From positions 124,001 to 188,000 of the forward strand of contig NZ_JBLWZP010000003.1 of the NCBI RefSeq assembly GCF_048266365.1: a stretch of DNA of 64,000 nt. The letters are read 5' to 3'. Below, piece by piece: positions 9,182 through 16,461 of the stretch. Each line of letters begins with the position of its first letter. The stretch's first letter is position 1. This DNA comes from Galbibacter sp048266365 (GTDB taxonomy: Bacteria > Bacteroidota > Bacteroidia > Flavobacteriales > Flavobacteriaceae). Under the pieces are notes generated by a model. That model was not told the origin of the DNA. It did no database searches and saw only the letters and a program-made list of their open reading frames with translations. The position numbers and the translations under genes are program-made.

Positions 9182-9320
9182 ACACATTATTGGTATAAAA
9201 TGAATTATTACTTCAGTTCTTATTACGAATTAACAAATTACCTAATTATTTCACATTGTAGGAAATATTCAGACAATATTTTTTAATTATTTGTCAACAA
9301 AATTCGCTCAAATTGTTCAA

Positions 9321-9388
9321 TTAAAAAAATACCCCCCAAAAAAATAGGGCATCAATAAAAATCAAGCATATATTTAAAAAAATACCCC
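9321..9388. repeat. Pair of identical 15-base direct repeats between the two glutamine synthetase genes
   Basis: TTAAAAAAATACCCC occurs at 9321-9335 and again at 9374-9388, 53 bases apart (about five helical turns). Both copies lie upstream of the type II gene and within the 276-base divergent intergenic region. They are candidate binding sites for a nitrogen regulator. The role is inferred from position only. Confidence 0.5.
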
Positions 9389-9417
9389 TCATTTTATCAT
9401 GGTATTTTCAAAAAAAC

Positions 9418-9425
9418 TACTTTTG
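9418..9425 (+). promoter_or_regulatory. Probable -7 box of the type II glutamine synthetase promoter
   Basis: TACTTTTG matches TAnnTTTG and lies 32 bases before the ATG at 9458. The upstream TTTG box is poor at the ideal distance (TTTT at 9392-9395), which would fit a promoter needing an activator. Confidence 0.5.
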
Positions 9426-9457
9426 TCCCTGTAAAGTTCAATTAAAACTATAAAAAA

Positions 9458-10486
9458 ATGAGTAAAGCAAAACTTGAATACATTTGGTTGGATGGCTATT
9501 TTCCCACCCAAAATATGAGAAGTAAAACTAAAGTTGAAGACAATTTTAGTGGAAAATTAGAAGACTGCCCTATATGGTCTTTTGATGGTTCCTCGACCAA
9601 ACAAGCATTAGGTGGTTTTTCTGACTGCTTGCTAAAACCTGTTGCGATTTACCCTGATCCAGCTAGAACAAATGGATATTTAGTCATGGCGGAGGTATTG
9701 AACTCAGACGGATCAGTACACCCTACCAATTCAAGAGCTACTATTGATGATGAGAATGACGAAGATTTTTGGTTTGGATTTGAACAGGAGTATTTTATCA
9801 TGGATACCAAAACAGAATTGCCTCTTGGTTTTCCTGTAGGTGGCTATCCTGGACCGCAAGGATTGTACTATTGTTCAGTCGGAGGTAAAAACACTCATGG
9901 AAGAGAGATTGTAGAACGCCATGCTGACCTTTGTATCGAGGCTGGTATTAATTTTGAAGGAATAAATCAAGAAGTTGCCTGTGGTCAATGGGAATTTCAA
10001 ATCTTCGCTAAGGGAGGTAAAAATGCTGGAGATCAAATATGGATAGCCAGGTATTTACTTGATCGTTTATGTGAAGAATATGACTACTATATAGAATACC
10101 ATCCAAAACCAGTTAAAGGTGACTGGAATGGTTCTGGTATGCACGCAAACTTTTCCAATACACTACTGAGAACTTGTGGGTCAAAAAAAATATACGAACA
10201 AGTATGTGAAGCATTTAGACCAGTAACCAAAGAACACATCGAAGTTTACGGTGAGTTTAATGATGAAAGATTAACAGGTAAACACGAGACTGCTTCTATT
10301 AATGACTTTAGTTATGGTGTTTCTGACAGGGGAGCCTCTATTCGTATTCCTATTATCACTGTAGAAAAAGGATACAAAGGTTGGCTGGAAGATAGAAGAC
10401 CTGCATCTAATGCGGATCCATATAAAGTAGCATCTAGAATAATAAAAACCGTGAACACAGTAAAAATAGCTGTGGAAGCACAGTAA
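9458..10486 (+). CDS. Glutamine synthetase type II (eukaryote-like)
   Basis: A second ammonia-assimilating glutamine synthetase, of the short GSII class best known from eukaryotes and some bacteria. The 342-residue length is typical. Visible signatures are the N-terminal beta-grasp part with WSFDGSSTKQA, FGFEQEYFIMD near residue 110, the ATP-binding loop WNGSGMHANFSN near residue 225, and the end-of-core SDRGASIRIP near residue 285. It faces away from the type III gene; shared regulation by nitrogen supply is likely but inferred. A strong terminator follows. Confidence 0.95.
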   Translation: MSKAKLEYIWLDGYFPTQNMRSKTKVEDNFSGKLEDCPIWSFDGSSTKQALGGFSDCLLKPVAIYPDPARTNGYLVMAEVLNSDGSVHPTNSRATIDDENDEDFWFGFEQEYFIMDTKTELPLGFPVGGYPGPQGLYYCSVGGKNTHGREIVERHADLCIEAGINFEGINQEVACGQWEFQIFAKGGKNAGDQIWIARYLLDRLCEEYDYYIEYHPKPVKGDWNGSGMHANFSNTLLRTCGSKKIYEQVCEAFRPVTKEHIEVYGEFNDERLTGKHETASINDFSYGVSDRGASIRIPIITVEKGYKGWLEDRRPASNADPYKVASRIIKTVNTVKIAVEAQ

Positions 10487-10508
10487 ACTCCTACATCACC
10501 ATTACCTT

Positions 10509-10538
10509 AGAGGCTGCGTTTTGCGGCCTCTTTTTTTT
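10509..10538 (+). terminator. Terminator of the type II glutamine synthetase gene
   Basis: GAGGC (10510-10514) pairs with GCCTC (10526-10530), the stem is extended by inner G/C pairs, and an eight-base T run follows. It ends the gene that stops at 10486. Confidence 0.88.
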
Positions 10539-10565
10539 GGTTTAAACTTAAGACTACTATAAATT

Positions 10566-10616
10566 TAGTTGTTAAACTACAAAAATAGTTGCATAACTAT
10601 AAAATTAGTTGTAGGT
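10566..10616. promoter_or_regulatory. Candidate BlaI-type operator array with 20-base period
   Basis: Two dyads, TAGTT-GTTA-AACTA (10566-10579) and TAGTT-GCAT-AACTA (10586-10599), have centres exactly 20 bases apart. A third TAGTT half-site (10606-10610) continues the same 20-base phase. The array overlaps the promoter of the downstream BlaI-family gene, as expected for an autoregulated repressor that binds as stacked dimers. Binding is inferred. Confidence 0.6.
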
Positions 10617-10619
10617 TTG
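10588..10619 (+). promoter_or_regulatory. Promoter of the BlaI-M56 operon
   Basis: GTTG (10588-10591) and, 20 bases on, TAGGTTTG (10612-10619) match the Bacteroidota -33/-7 elements well. The ATG follows at 10650. The boxes lie within the TAGTT/AACTA dyad array. Confidence 0.6.
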
Positions 10620-10649
10620 ATACTCATTCAAAAATCAAAATCAAACAGT

Positions 10650-11006
10650 ATGCAAAAGTTAACCAACAAAGAGGAAGAGATCATGAAGATTTTATGGCGC
10701 CTCGATAAAGCATTTGTCAAAGAGGTGATGGCCGAACTCAAAGAAGAGAAACCACACTACAACACCCTGTCCACCATTATTAGAAATTTAGAAGATAAAG
10801 GATACGTCGGTCACACTGCCTTTGGAAACACCCATCAGTATTATCCCATCGTAAAAAAAGAAAGCTATCGCAGCCACTTTGTTACCAAAGCCATGGGAGA
10901 GTACTTTAACAACTCCTATAAAAATCTAGTGAGTTATTTCGCCAAGGAAGAAAAAATCAGCGTGGAAGAATTGAAAGAAATCATAAATCAAATTGAAGAC
11001 AAGTAA
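10650..11006 (+). CDS. BlaI/MecI-family transcriptional repressor
   Basis: A 118-residue winged-helix repressor. The N-terminal two thirds carries the family pattern LTNKEEEIMKILWRL, then the recognition region HYNTLSTIIRNLEDKGYV. The C-terminal helices mediate dimerisation. The start at 10650 (MQKLTNKEEE) follows the promoter; an upstream in-frame ATG at 10569 would lie in the operator array and is rejected. The gene is followed after two bases by an M56 metallopeptidase gene, the usual BlaR1-type sensor partner whose protease inactivates such repressors. No beta-lactamase is next to it, so the regulon is unknown. Confidence 0.9.
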   Translation: MQKLTNKEEEIMKILWRLDKAFVKEVMAELKEEKPHYNTLSTIIRNLEDKGYVGHTAFGNTHQYYPIVKKESYRSHFVTKAMGEYFNNSYKNLVSYFAKEEKISVEELKEIINQIEDK

Positions 11007-11008
11007 TA

Positions 11009-12364
11009 ATGGAAGCCTATCTGACTTATGCGTTTAAATCTGCACTCCTATTGAGTATCTTTTGGGGTATCTATACCCTTTTCCTAAAAAGGGAAACTTT
11101 TTTTAACATCAATCGCTGGTTTTTAATACTCGGTATGTTAACCGCAATATTATTACCTCTAGTAGAGTTCCATCACATCGTTTATTTGCAAATACCCGAC
11201 ACGCCCGCTACCGCTGTTCAGGGATCAACATTGGATGCGATAGTTGCAGAACAAACAGATTGGTGGTTGTTTCTATTCTACATCTATATAATAGGTAGTG
11301 CCGGTTTTGCAATTCAATTTATCATAGAGCTACTATCGGTACATAGAATTATTCGAAGCGGTAAACTCATCAAACAGATTGATAGGGTTAGCTATATTGA
11401 AGTCAAACAAGAAACAAGTCCGTTTTCATTCTTCAACACCATAGTTTACAATCCGGAGGTACTCGATCGAAATGAAATGGACACCATACTAATGCATGAG
11501 CATGTTCATATTTCACAAAAGCACTCCTTAGATATGATATTGGCCAGCATCACTAAAATTGTACTTTGGTTCAATCCGATCAGCTGGATGTACAAAAAAG
11601 GGCTGGCTCAAAACCTAGAATATATTGCAGATTTTGAAAGTTGTGCTCAACCCGGCACCTCCGAAAAAGACTATCAATATTTATTACTCAATCAATTATC
11701 CGGAATCTCGAATTCCATCATCAATCCATTTTTTAATTCATTAATCAAAAAACGAATTCTCATGTTACAAAAACAAAGATCACAAAAAAGAAGTAGTTGG
11801 AAATACGCCTTAGTACTTCCATTTTTAGCAGGTTTTATGTTGTTATTCGGCTTTAAAACCCAGGTTAATTATCTACCGAGCAACACAACCACCATTGAAG
11901 CACCAACTTCAGTAGAAGCCAATGACCCCCGCGGTAAAGTGCTTCAAGACACATTACCTCCATTATATATTGTGAACGGCAAGCAGCAAGCTCCCGATTT
12001 TCAAATAAGCAGCATCCAGACGGATAACATTAAAAGTATCAATATCCTTAAGGACCAATCGGGCGAAAAAATATATGGAGAAAAAGGGAAAAATGGAGTC
12101 ATCATCATAGAACTCAAGAATAAGGCTACCTTCAGAGCGGTTCAGACCAAAGAGCCTAATACATTCTCAGTAGTCGGTTCAAAAGAAAATCCTTTAATAT
12201 ATATAGATGGTAAGGAGATGCCAACCGACTTTGATTATAACACTATCGATCCTAATGAGATTGATTCCGTGAAAGTATTCAAAGGCAAAAAAGCTGTTGA
12301 AAATTATGGCGTAAAAGCCATAGGTGGTGTTTTAATCATAACTACCAAAACTCAAGAAAAGTAA
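11009..12364 (+). CDS. M56 family (BlaR1/MecR1-like) membrane metallopeptidase with TonB-plug-like C-terminus
   Basis: An integral inner-membrane sensor protease of 451 residues. Membrane segments lie near residues 5-25, 35-55, 85-110 and 265-285. The zinc motif HEHVH (around residue 165) is followed by the NLEYIADFE glutamate region. After the last membrane helix there is no penicillin-binding domain. Instead two similar repeats of about 60 residues follow: LYIVNGK...SINILKD...GKNGVIIIE and IYIDGKE...SVKVFKG...IGGVLIITTK. Both resemble the plug-domain motif of TonB-dependent receptors. The architecture recurs in Bacteroidota. It is translationally coupled to the BlaI gene. Confidence 0.88.
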   Translation: MEAYLTYAFKSALLLSIFWGIYTLFLKRETFFNINRWFLILGMLTAILLPLVEFHHIVYLQIPDTPATAVQGSTLDAIVAEQTDWWLFLFYIYIIGSAGFAIQFIIELLSVHRIIRSGKLIKQIDRVSYIEVKQETSPFSFFNTIVYNPEVLDRNEMDTILMHEHVHISQKHSLDMILASITKIVLWFNPISWMYKKGLAQNLEYIADFESCAQPGTSEKDYQYLLLNQLSGISNSIINPFFNSLIKKRILMLQKQRSQKRSSWKYALVLPFLAGFMLLFGFKTQVNYLPSNTTTIEAPTSVEANDPRGKVLQDTLPPLYIVNGKQQAPDFQISSIQTDNIKSINILKDQSGEKIYGEKGKNGVIIIELKNKATFRAVQTKEPNTFSVVGSKENPLIYIDGKEMPTDFDYNTIDPNEIDSVKVFKGKKAVENYGVKAIGGVLIITTKTQEK

Positions 12365-12397
12365 AAGGATCAAAAGCCGGGATGATCATAACTTAAA

Positions 12398-12429
12398 AAT
12401 ACGGCTATGGCCAACTCCATAGCTGTATT
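12398..12429 (+). terminator. Terminator of the BlaI-M56 operon
   Basis: AATACGGCTATGG pairs with CCATAGCTGTATT with one mismatch around a short loop, followed by a partly T-rich tail. It lies 34 bases past the stop at 12364. Confidence 0.6.
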
Positions 12430-12442
12430 GCTTTTACAAAAA

Positions 12443-12483
12443 AAATACGGCATGTTCCTTTTTAAAAAACATAAACCGTATTT
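12443..12483. terminator. Second hairpin between convergent units
   Basis: AAATACGG (12443-12450) pairs with CCGTATTT (12476-12483), with inner ATGTT/AACAT pairing. It lies just after the stop of the minus-strand outer-membrane gene at 12507 and probably terminates it. Confidence 0.6.
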
Positions 12484-12506
12484 AAATTAGTGGTTGGCTA
12501 GGTAGG

Positions 12507-13664
12507 TTAATCAAAAATGGCCTTATGTTCTTCTTTAACACGAACCACTGGTTTATTATTAAAGGTATAGGATATCCCTACATTAATTAAATAATCTGCA
12601 AATGCAGCATCACCATGCCTATATTCCCCGGTGATTGCTTGGGTTTCAAGATCAGTAACACTTTGAGGTCGTTCCCTTCTTACTGCAAATGGAACGTTAA
12701 CATTGAAGGAGAAGTTACTAAGACTCATACCGACTCCAGGATCAATGGATAACACTGTTCCAGGTCTTCTAAAACCAGAACTGCCTCCTATAACATCTTC
12801 TACCGGAACTCCTTCATATCTGGCCCCAAGTGAGGCTGAAAATATTGAAGTAAAACTAAGACCCATACCAGCTCGTACTGCAAATTGATCTGGAACAGAG
12901 GTAATGGATTCATTCTCCAAGATAGGGCTCAAAGTTTCTCGAAAAGTACGGATTTCATTGGTTTCCTTAGGGTTAAACAAGTAAAATCCACCTCCATAAA
13001 CGAAAAGGTTTTCTGTAATGCTCCTATAGAATTGTAAATCAACTGTAATTCCAAAGCCACCATCACCTGGCTGTATGGATTGGTCCACTGGTCGAACCTG
13101 TGGAGTTCCATCAGGACCTACATTATAAAAAATATCAGAAGCATTGTATTTTCCGGTTGGTAATTTAAAGCCTATACCGACAGACATATTTCCACTAGGA
13201 TTTTTAATAGGATCAAAGAGCCAATATCCAACACCTACTCGAATATCTGCCAAACCACGAGAAAACGACAAATGCCGCTCTTCTCTTCCGTGTTCATACA
13301 AGGATGATCTGGAATTGATAACTGTGGGTATGGTAATACCAGCAAAAAGTCTATCGGTGATTCCATAATTCAAGTTGATATCCCAGGCATGAGAATGATT
13401 AATAACCTCCGTATTGTTGGAAACACGGTCTTTCTCCTGCTCAGTTCCCCGAAAATGTCGAAAAGATTTAAAGTAACGATATTTCATCCCTAACTGGAAA
13501 CTCCCTTTACCGAGTAAATTGCTCTCTAAATTATTCCCGCTGCTACAGGAAAAATGCCTGATAGCAACGCATCCTTGTGCATTTATGTAATTAATGGATA
13601 GCAGAAATAGTAAGATAATATAAAATCGACCTAAGGATATACGTGTCATAATTCTCATACTCAA
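12507..13664 (-). CDS. Predicted outer-membrane beta-barrel protein of unknown function
   Basis: A 385-residue exported protein. The N-terminus has a basic start, a hydrophobic stretch (FYIILLFLLSINYI) and a cleavage-like NAQ-G. The mature part has many alternating aromatic/polar strands (for example QLGMKYRYFKSF, VDLQFYRSI, LINVGISYTF) and ends in strands typical of an outer-membrane barrel. Two nearby in-frame ATGs (13658, 13649) are alternative starts. I do not recognise a specific family beyond a porin/transporter-like barrel. It is a lone minus-strand gene. Confidence 0.6.
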   Translation of the reverse strand: MSMRIMTRISLGRFYIILLFLLSINYINAQGCVAIRHFSCSSGNNLESNLLGKGSFQLGMKYRYFKSFRHFRGTEQEKDRVSNNTEVINHSHAWDINLNYGITDRLFAGITIPTVINSRSSLYEHGREERHLSFSRGLADIRVGVGYWLFDPIKNPSGNMSVGIGFKLPTGKYNASDIFYNVGPDGTPQVRPVDQSIQPGDGGFGITVDLQFYRSITENLFVYGGGFYLFNPKETNEIRTFRETLSPILENESITSVPDQFAVRAGMGLSFTSIFSASLGARYEGVPVEDVIGGSSGFRRPGTVLSIDPGVGMSLSNFSFNVNVPFAVRRERPQSVTDLETQAITGEYRHGDAAFADYLINVGISYTFNNKPVVRVKEEHKAIFD

Positions 13665-13932
13665 GAAGTTTTATCTACTAGAGGTTCAAATATAAAACTA
13701 TGTCGAGTTTCTTAGGATTAAGGAAAAATTAAAAAGGAATAATGAAGAGTTAATTACATTATCAATTGCTAAATATCTGCCCCTTTTTTCACTATACATC
13801 AACATAGAGAATTACATTATGACAATTATCGATAAGAGTAGAGGTTTCTATAGTTAGGCAAGTTGAACACTCTAGAAGTTAATATCGTGGAATATAGGAG
13901 ATTATTATTATATTTACCGTAAAATAACCCAA

Positions 13933-14097
13933 ATGAAAAAACAAATCTTTAAGCTGTTAGCAAAACTAAATAAAGCAATTCTTCCCTCGTACTCCAAGCA
14001 AGGTCTTGACTTGGCAAAGGCTAGTAAATTACAGTTAGCCATCATTGGCTGGAGAGCGTATGTGACCAAAAATACTGCCTCTGAACAGACCTCCTAA
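13933..14097 (+). CDS. Conserved-looking small basic protein of 54 residues
   Basis: An ATG at 13933 opens a 54-codon frame ending in TAA at 14095-14097. The protein starts MKKQIFKLLAKLNKAILPSY and goes on through LDLAKASKLQLAIIGWRAYV. It is lysine-rich and amphipathic, with a hydrophobic middle and no signal peptide. From memory, very similar short proteins occur in other flavobacteria, sometimes labelled SsrA-binding protein for no clear reason; I could not verify this here. Its stop overlaps the apt stop by four bases in convergent orientation. Confidence 0.65.
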   Translation: MKKQIFKLLAKLNKAILPSYSKQGLDLAKASKLQLAIIGWRAYVTKNTASEQTS

Positions 14098-14612
14098 TAA
14101 GTCACTACGACCTCGGTATTGAATCCTTTAAGCCTATCCCTGCCATTCAAGTAAGAAAGTTCCATTAGAAAATTACACTGTACCACTTCACCTCCGAGAG
14201 CCTCCACCAATTCACATACAGCCTTGGCAGTACCTCCGGTAGCCAACACGTCATCGTGAATGAGCACTTTATCACCTTTTTTAATAGCATCTTTATGGAT
14301 CTGAAGACTGTCTTGTCCATATTCTAAATCATACACTTGAGTCAAGGAATCAAAAGGCAATTTCCCAGGTTTGCGAACTGGAACGAAACTGCACTTTATG
14401 GCAGCGGCCAATAAAGTCCCAAAGAAAAAGCCGCGGCTTTCCACTCCAACCACAACATCAATATGTTGTCCTGCTATCTTAGACATCAATCCTTGTAAGG
14501 CTTTTTCACGAGCATTATGATCTGCTAAAAGTGGGGTGATATCTTTAAATACTACACCGGGCTTTGGAAAATCTTTGACTTCCCGAATAAAAGTGTGCAA
14601 TTCTTGCATCAT
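14094..14612 (-). CDS. apt: Adenine phosphoribosyltransferase
   Basis: Salvages adenine to AMP using PRPP. The 172-residue length is typical. The PRPP loop is VLIHDDVLATGGTAKA near residue 115-130, the N-terminal FPKPGVVFKDITPLL is diagnostic, and the VGVESRGFFFG flexible segment is present. Two adjacent ATGs (14612, 14609) could start it. A TAnnTTTG box lies just upstream. Confidence 0.96.
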   Translation of the reverse strand: MMQELHTFIREVKDFPKPGVVFKDITPLLADHNAREKALQGLMSKIAGQHIDVVVGVESRGFFFGTLLAAAIKCSFVPVRKPGKLPFDSLTQVYDLEYGQDSLQIHKDAIKKGDKVLIHDDVLATGGTAKAVCELVEALGGEVVQCNFLMELSYLNGRDRLKGFNTEVVVTY

Positions 14613-14627
14613 TAAAATAGTTTAGTG

Positions 14628-14635
14628 CAAATATA
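14628..14635 (-). promoter_or_regulatory. Probable -7 box of the apt promoter
   Basis: The minus strand reads TATATTTG, matching TAnnTTTG, 15 bases before the first apt ATG, so the leader would be very short. No clear TTTG lies 19 bases further up. Confidence 0.5.
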
Positions 14636-14817
14636 TCATATCCTCACGGCTTGCTATACTATTTGAAGACGATTTTGAATGTGATGGTTTTTAATCTCCC
14701 AACTGAGTCAATACGCTATTAAATAGATGACTAATTCAAAATATTTGATTTTTTTCACTACATTTAACAGTACCCCCATTACAAACCTATAGAATTTACT
14801 AATCAAACCTTAAAAAA

Positions 14818-15510
14818 ATGAAAAAATTAATTGCAGAATTTATCGGCACCCTATGGTTGGTACTTGGTGGATGTGGTAGCGCTGTTCTCGCAGCTGGATT
14901 TCCAGAACTTGGTATTGGCTTTTTAGGTGTAGCCTTAGCTTTTGGGTTAAGTGTTCTCACTATGGTTTACGCTATCGGTCACATTTCAGGTTGTCACCTG
15001 AATCCCGCAGTATCCATCGGACTTTGGATTGGCGGACGTTTTGATGCTAAGGATTTAATTCCTTATATCATTGCCCAAGTTTTAGGAGGTATTGCAGGAG
15101 CAGGTATACTCTATTTAATCGCAATAGGTAAGGCTGGGGCTAGTATCGGAAGTTTTGCCGCCAATGGTTTTGGTGAACACTCTCCGGGAGGCTACAACAT
15201 GACAGCTGCTTTAGTCTCAGAGATTGTAATGACCTTTATGTTTTTAATCGTAATCCTGGGTTCAACGCATAAAAATGCACCAAAAGGCTTTGCCGGTATT
15301 GCAATTGGATTGACGCTCACTTTGATTCACTTAATCAGTATTCCTGTGACCAACACCTCTGTTAACCCTGCACGTAGCACCAGTCAAGCACTTTTTGTGG
15401 GTGATTGGGCTCTAGGTCAACTTTGGTTGTTTTGGATTGCTCCAATTATAGGAGCAATTATTGCAGGACTGGTGTATAAAAACCTGCTAAGCAGTCCAGA
15501 AAAACAATAA
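14818..15510 (+). CDS. aqpZ: Aquaporin Z-type water channel
   Basis: A 230-residue inner-membrane channel of the MIP family. Both half-helix NPA motifs are present: GCHLNPAVSIGLWIGGR near residue 62 and TSVNPARSTSQALF near residue 182. The Arg right after the second NPA and the His in LIHLISIPVTN fit the narrow aromatic/Arg filter of water-specific aquaporins rather than glycerol facilitators. Six membrane helices are visible. An AT-rich 200-base upstream region holds the promoter. Confidence 0.95.
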   Translation: MKKLIAEFIGTLWLVLGGCGSAVLAAGFPELGIGFLGVALAFGLSVLTMVYAIGHISGCHLNPAVSIGLWIGGRFDAKDLIPYIIAQVLGGIAGAGILYLIAIGKAGASIGSFAANGFGEHSPGGYNMTAALVSEIVMTFMFLIVILGSTHKNAPKGFAGIAIGLTLTLIHLISIPVTNTSVNPARSTSQALFVGDWALGQLWLFWIAPIIGAIIAGLVYKNLLSSPEKQ

Positions 15511-15611
15511 GTACACTGCCACCCCAAACTAATGCACATCCAATTTCACAACCATTTCGGTAGATTAGGTAAAAGAATCTACTGTATCTTTACGGCCAAA
15601 ATTAATGATTT

Positions 15612-15938
15612 ATGAATTGGGTAATATTAGTTATAGCAGGGCTGTTTGAAGTCGGATTTGCAAGCTGTCTTGGTAAGGCAAAATCTGCCTCCGGAAATGA
15701 TGCTATATTGTGGTATGCAGGTTTTTTAGTCTGTTTGACCATTAGCATGTTGCTTCTAATTAAGGCTACCCAAACCCTGCCTGTAGGTACTGCATATGCC
15801 GTGTGGACCGGCATAGGTGCCGTTGGAACCGCTCTGGTAGGAATTTTATTATTTAACGAACCGGCGACGTTTTGGAGAATCTTCTTTATCACAACGCTGA
15901 TCATGTCTGTTGTAGGACTGAAATTCGTTTCGAATTAA
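15612..15938 (+). CDS. Small multidrug resistance (SMR) exporter, SugE/Gdx type
   Basis: A 108-residue, four-helix inner-membrane exporter that works as a dual-topology dimer. The essential membrane glutamate is Glu13 in IAGLFEVGFASCLG. The WTGIGAVGTALVG segment of helix 3 is typical. The GLFEVGFASCLGKAK opening is more like the guanidinium-exporting Gdx/SugE branch than the EmrE branch. Substrate is inferred from similarity only. No guanidine riboswitch was recognised upstream. Confidence 0.88.
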   Translation: MNWVILVIAGLFEVGFASCLGKAKSASGNDAILWYAGFLVCLTISMLLLIKATQTLPVGTAYAVWTGIGAVGTALVGILLFNEPATFWRIFFITTLIMSVVGLKFVSN

Positions 15939-15976
15939 GGTGGAAATCACTATATTCGTTGCAAATAAAGACAACT

Positions 15977-16360
15977 ATGAAATTTTATCGACCAATTATC
16001 CTACTTGTTACTGTAGCAATGTTTGCGATGACCTCTTGTGGATCATCCACCAGTTCAGCCGAAAAGGGAATTATTACCCATACGGTATTCTTTAAACTAA
16101 AGCACCCAAAAGGCAGTGAAGCAGAAAAAGAATTTTTAGCTCAAGCCGTGGCTTTAAAATCAATTAATACCGTTATGAACATGACCCAAGTTACTGAAAT
16201 CGGAAAGAAAAATGATTTTGACTGGGGACTTACCATGCAGTTTAAAAATCAAGCAGATTATGATACGTATTCCAACCATCCAGATCACGTGGAATTCGTA
16301 AAAAATGTTTGGGAAAAAGAAGTTGTGGATTTTATGGAAATCGACTATACGATTGAGTAA
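15977..16360 (+). CDS. Dabb (stress-responsive alpha/beta barrel) domain lipoprotein
   Basis: A 127-residue exported lipoprotein. The N-terminus is MKFYRPIILLVTVAMFAMTSCG, with a lipobox ending at Cys near residue 21. Residues about 35-127 form a Dabb ferredoxin-like domain: ITHTVFFKLKHPKGS, then GLTMQFKNQADYDTYSNHPDHVEFV. The family is dimeric and of unclear function. The start at 15977 gives the signal peptide; an upstream in-frame ATG at 15872 overlaps the SMR gene and is rejected. It is followed by a strong terminator. Confidence 0.85.
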   Translation: MKFYRPIILLVTVAMFAMTSCGSSTSSAEKGIITHTVFFKLKHPKGSEAEKEFLAQAVALKSINTVMNMTQVTEIGKKNDFDWGLTMQFKNQADYDTYSNHPDHVEFVKNVWEKEVVDFMEIDYTIE

Positions 16361-16390
16361 AACCAACTCCTCCCATTATTGGTAAGTAAA

Positions 16391-16426
16391 ATGCCATCTA
16401 AAATGATTTTAGATGGCATTTTTTTT
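16391..16426. terminator. Bidirectional terminator between the Dabb gene and rimO
   Basis: A perfect 13-base-pair stem: ATGCCATCTAAAA (16391-16403) with TTTTAGATGGCAT (16407-16419), a three-base loop and an eight-base T run. It lies 30 bases past the Dabb stop and 36 bases past the rimO stop on the other strand. Confidence 0.9.
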
Positions 16427-16461
16427 AGACCATTGTACCGGTCTATATATGATAGCGAGAG

